From: JARROD01 sp037384225
GTDB lineage: Bacteria; Pseudomonadota; Gammaproteobacteria; Pseudomonadales; Cellvibrionaceae
Direction: 5' to 3'
DNA: 14,833 nt
Assembly: GCA_037384225.1 (NCBI GenBank)
Contig: JARROD010000080.1
Span: forward strand, 1-14,833
The notes under the pieces are model-generated. The model made no database searches. It worked only from the letters and a program-made list of their open reading frames with translations, and was not told where the DNA came from. The position numbers were made by a program, and so were the translations under genes. Numbering within the stretch: position 1 is the first letter of the stretch; each line of letters begins with the position of its first letter. This document shows positions 12,535-14,833 of this stretch, piece by piece.

Positions 12535-14833
12535 ATGACCGCCAGAGCTTATAGCCTCCCCTTCAGCTGTAAATTGCTGCTCTGCTATGGATTGCTGCTG
12601 GGTGTTTTCAGCCTATACGCTTCTGGCGAAGAATTTAGCTATGCTGACTGGCACATGAGAGCAAAGCATGTACGTATGCTCGCGGAAAACGATTTTCAAG
12701 GCGCTTATCGTCGCGCCCAACAGTTAACTCAGGAGTTGCCCCCTGATGCCCCAGCCGCTGATCACGCGTTTGCCCTGAATTTGCTTTCCCGCACGGAGCT
12801 ATATCTGTCCATGACCTCTGAGGCCGGCAGTCATGCTCGCGCGGCACTGGCACTGGCCGAGCAACATGATCTCCAGGCCGAAAAGGCAAAAGCCTACCTT
12901 AACCTGATATGGAACAGCATTAATACCGGAGACATGACTGAATACAGGCAAGCCTTATCCAAAGTATTAGATGCATTACGGGGAGTTGACCGGCCCAGGC
13001 TTCTTGGCGAAGCGATGTTGGCGACAGCGACGGCATACCTTCGCTTCGGACAGCTTGAAAATACCGTTATGATAGCGCAGCACGCGATGGAAATTGCCAA
13101 ACAGCAAGAGGACCCGATAATACTGGCTTATGCCAATCATGGCTGGGCGATAACATTGAATCTAAACAATCGTCAAAAGGAATCTTACGAGGCATACCAG
13201 GCCATGCTACAAAATGCCCGCCTGGCTGGTTCCAAAATCATGGAGGCAGAGGCTTTACTGGGAATAGGAAGCCTTGCCGGAGACTTTCAATCCCTACGGA
13301 AGGGAGAGAGTAAAATCCGGCAGGCTATTACTATTTATAGAGATTTAGGTGGCCCTTTTTATTTAGCACATGGATTGTTTGTTTTGCATTATAACTTACA
13401 GCTTCAAGGGCGTAATGCTGAGGCACTGGCGCTTTTCGACGAAATTATCCAAATATACAAAAGCAGAAAGAATAATATTGGCTTGTGGTGGACTTACTAT
13501 AGCCGCAGCACACTGAACCGGAATATTGGCAATCTGGCGCTGGCCAAGTCAGATGCAAACAACGCTTACCAGTTAGCTATGGATATAGAACTAGCACTTT
13601 ACCTTAGCAAAAGTTTATTCCAGCAGGCGGGGATCGCCGCGGCCGAGGGGGATTATCAACATGCCTACCAGCTCAATTCCCGTGCAGTCGAACTAACAGA
13701 CAAATCTGTTCAGCAGCACGCCAGTCAGAGAATTGTTAAGTTGGCGCAATACTATCAGGAGGAAGCCAAACAACGAAAACTCGAAAAACTTACCCGAATT
13801 GACCGGGAACAGAAAGCCAAATTGCGTCAAAACAAAATCACCCAGCGCTGGATTCTAACCGTAACGATCATCAGCATTTTCTCTTTGCTGTTCATCAATT
13901 TTATGAGATCCAAACAAATCAGAGCGGAACACAGCGCTCACTTAGCCAAAACTGAAGCCGATACCCGAATACGCTACGCCAAGGAGATGGAAAATATTAA
14001 CAAACAGCTGGAAGTAGCCATGCAGGCGCGTTCAGATTTTCTTGCCAATATGAGCCATGAAATTCGTACCCCCATGAACGGCGTGCTGGGAATGCTGGAA
14101 CTGGTGAAAGATACTCCCCTAAATCGGGAACAGGAAAACTACATTAATGCGGCCACTCGCTCGGGCACCACCCTGTTAGCATTAATCAACGATATTCTGG
14201 ACCTTTCTAAAATTGATGCCGGAAAACTGGATTTGGAAAAAATCGATTTTAACCTGTACAACCTTATCGATGATTTAAATACCCTGTTTAATGTGCAACT
14301 GGATGACAAAGGTCTTTATTTTGATACTGCCTTTCAAGCAGACCTTAACCCATGGGTGCGCGGCGATCGCACCCGGGTCTGGCAGATTCTCGCCAATTTA
14401 ATCGGTAATGCCATTAAGTTTACCGAACAAGGTGGAATAAGCGTTTCGATTTTCACTAAAGACAATAAATATTGTATCAGTGTCACCGATACCGGTGTCG
14501 GCATCATAAGTAATGCGCAACAGAAAATCTTTGAAAGCTTTACCCAGGCCGACAGCTCAACAACCCGGAGGTATGGTGGCACTGGATTGGGCTTAACCAT
14601 TTCGAAACGTCTGGCGATGTTAATGGGCGGTGACATTGACGTTATCTCCACCCCGAATCAAGGTACCACGTTTACGGTAACACTGGCACTGGAACCCAGC
14701 GCAGAACCCGCCATTACCCAAAGAGTCAGCGATGAAGGTGTTTTAATTGACAGCTGTGACGGTATGTATGTCTTGCTCGCGGAAGACAATATTGTCAATC
14801 AGCAGGTTGCCCACGGTCTACTCAAAAAACTGG
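12535..14833 (+). CDS. Hybrid sensor histidine kinase with exported TPR-like sensor region (C-terminus off the window)
   Basis: The frame is open from ATG 12535 (AGGG seven bases upstream) to the right edge, at least 766 residues. Residues 11-30 are a signal-like hydrophobic stretch. Residues about 35-410 are a row of helix pairs with TPR-like alternation (for example YEAYQAMLQNARLAG, NAEALALFDEIIQIY, DYQHAYQLNSRAVEL), probably periplasmic. A transmembrane helix follows at about 439-458, then a coiled coil. The kinase core is complete: H508 in FLANMSHEIRTPMNGVLGM, N625 in ILANLIGNAIKF, D652 in DTGVGI, and GGTGLGL at 681-687. A receiver domain begins with LLAEDN (E750, D751); its phosphorylation site is beyond the window. 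The gene would phosphorelay a signal sensed outside the membrane. No partner regulator is in view, and the signal is unknown. Confidence 0.93.
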   Translation, partial: MTARAYSLPFSCKLLLCYGLLLGVFSLYASGEEFSYADWHMRAKHVRMLAENDFQGAYRRAQQLTQELPPDAPAADHAFALNLLSRTELYLSMTSEAGSHARAALALAEQHDLQAEKAKAYLNLIWNSINTGDMTEYRQALSKVLDALRGVDRPRLLGEAMLATATAYLRFGQLENTVMIAQHAMEIAKQQEDPIILAYANHGWAITLNLNNRQKESYEAYQAMLQNARLAGSKIMEAEALLGIGSLAGDFQSLRKGESKIRQAITIYRDLGGPFYLAHGLFVLHYNLQLQGRNAEALALFDEIIQIYKSRKNNIGLWWTYYSRSTLNRNIGNLALAKSDANNAYQLAMDIELALYLSKSLFQQAGIAAAEGDYQHAYQLNSRAVELTDKSVQQHASQRIVKLAQYYQEEAKQRKLEKLTRIDREQKAKLRQNKITQRWILTVTIISIFSLLFINFMRSKQIRAEHSAHLAKTEADTRIRYAKEMENINKQLEVAMQARSDFLANMSHEIRTPMNGVLGMLELVKDTPLNREQENYINAATRSGTTLLALINDILDLSKIDAGKLDLEKIDFNLYNLIDDLNTLFNVQLDDKGLYFDTAFQADLNPWVRGDRTRVWQILANLIGNAIKFTEQGGISVSIFTKDNKYCISVTDTGVGIISNAQQKIFESFTQADSSTTRRYGGTGLGLTISKRLAMLMGGDIDVISTPNQGTTFTVTLALEPSAEPAITQRVSDEGVLIDSCDGMYVLLAEDNIVNQQVAHGLLKKL

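Noticed and set aside
14334..14651. A 105-codon minus-strand frame within the kinase gene
   Set aside because: It is opposite the HATPase domain, whose N, G1 and G2 boxes are intact, and shows no features of its own.

Overview
The window looks like a bacterial chromosome segment, most likely from a gammaproteobacterium. That placement is an inference: it rests on the combination of a Gram-negative penicillin-acylase-family enzyme, a seven-cistron Mrp/Mbh-type cation antiporter operon plus two extra antiporter-like subunits, and a BarA-like hybrid kinase architecture. No marker gene settles it. Base composition is mosaic: the Mrp operon is clearly G+C-rich, the VapBC pair is A+T-rich, and the two end genes are intermediate.

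Left part (1-2614, accessory character). A large minus-strand gene runs off the left edge. It encodes an N-terminal XRE-type helix-turn-helix, then a Mrr-like PD-(D/E)XK nuclease domain, then a STAND/NACHT-like P-loop ATPase. This is the layout expected of an antiphage sensor-nuclease of the Avs kind, with an unusual DNA-binding head. Its promoter is good, and a 22-bp near-palindrome sits across the predicted transcription start, suggesting autorepression by the fused HTH. Divergent to it is a vapBC toxin-antitoxin operon (AbrB-type antitoxin, PIN-domain RNase toxin) with its own promoter. Together they look like a small defence/stability island and are the most interesting part of the window.

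Middle (2723-5477). A minus-strand Ntn-hydrolase of the penicillin acylase / acyl-homoserine-lactone acylase family is followed by a divergent intergenic region of 286 bases. That region carries an inverted repeat at the acylase ribosome binding site, two short tandem repeats, alternating TCTAA/TTAGA motifs and a possible extended -10 promoter for the next operon.

Mrp operon (5478-12433, plus strand). The order is mrpE, a 19-codon small ORF, mrpF, mrpG, a DUF4040/MbhD-like piece, an MbhE+MrpB fusion, mrpC, and then three NuoL/M/N-type antiporter-like subunits. Most of the cistrons overlap by 4-14 bases. The order matches the antiporter half of membrane-bound hydrogenases (MbhA to MbhH) without any hydrogenase genes; the long MrpA of classical Mrp is absent and its C-terminal pieces are separate. 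The first two large subunits keep the Glu and Lys residues of the proton path. The third has lost most of them.

Right end (12535-14833, open). A membrane-bound hybrid sensor histidine kinase has an exported TPR-like helical sensor region, one transmembrane helix, HisKA, HATPase and the beginning of a receiver domain. It has its own plausible promoter. No RNA genes, insertion sequences or CRISPR arrays were seen, and no gene-free stretch exceeds 300 bases.
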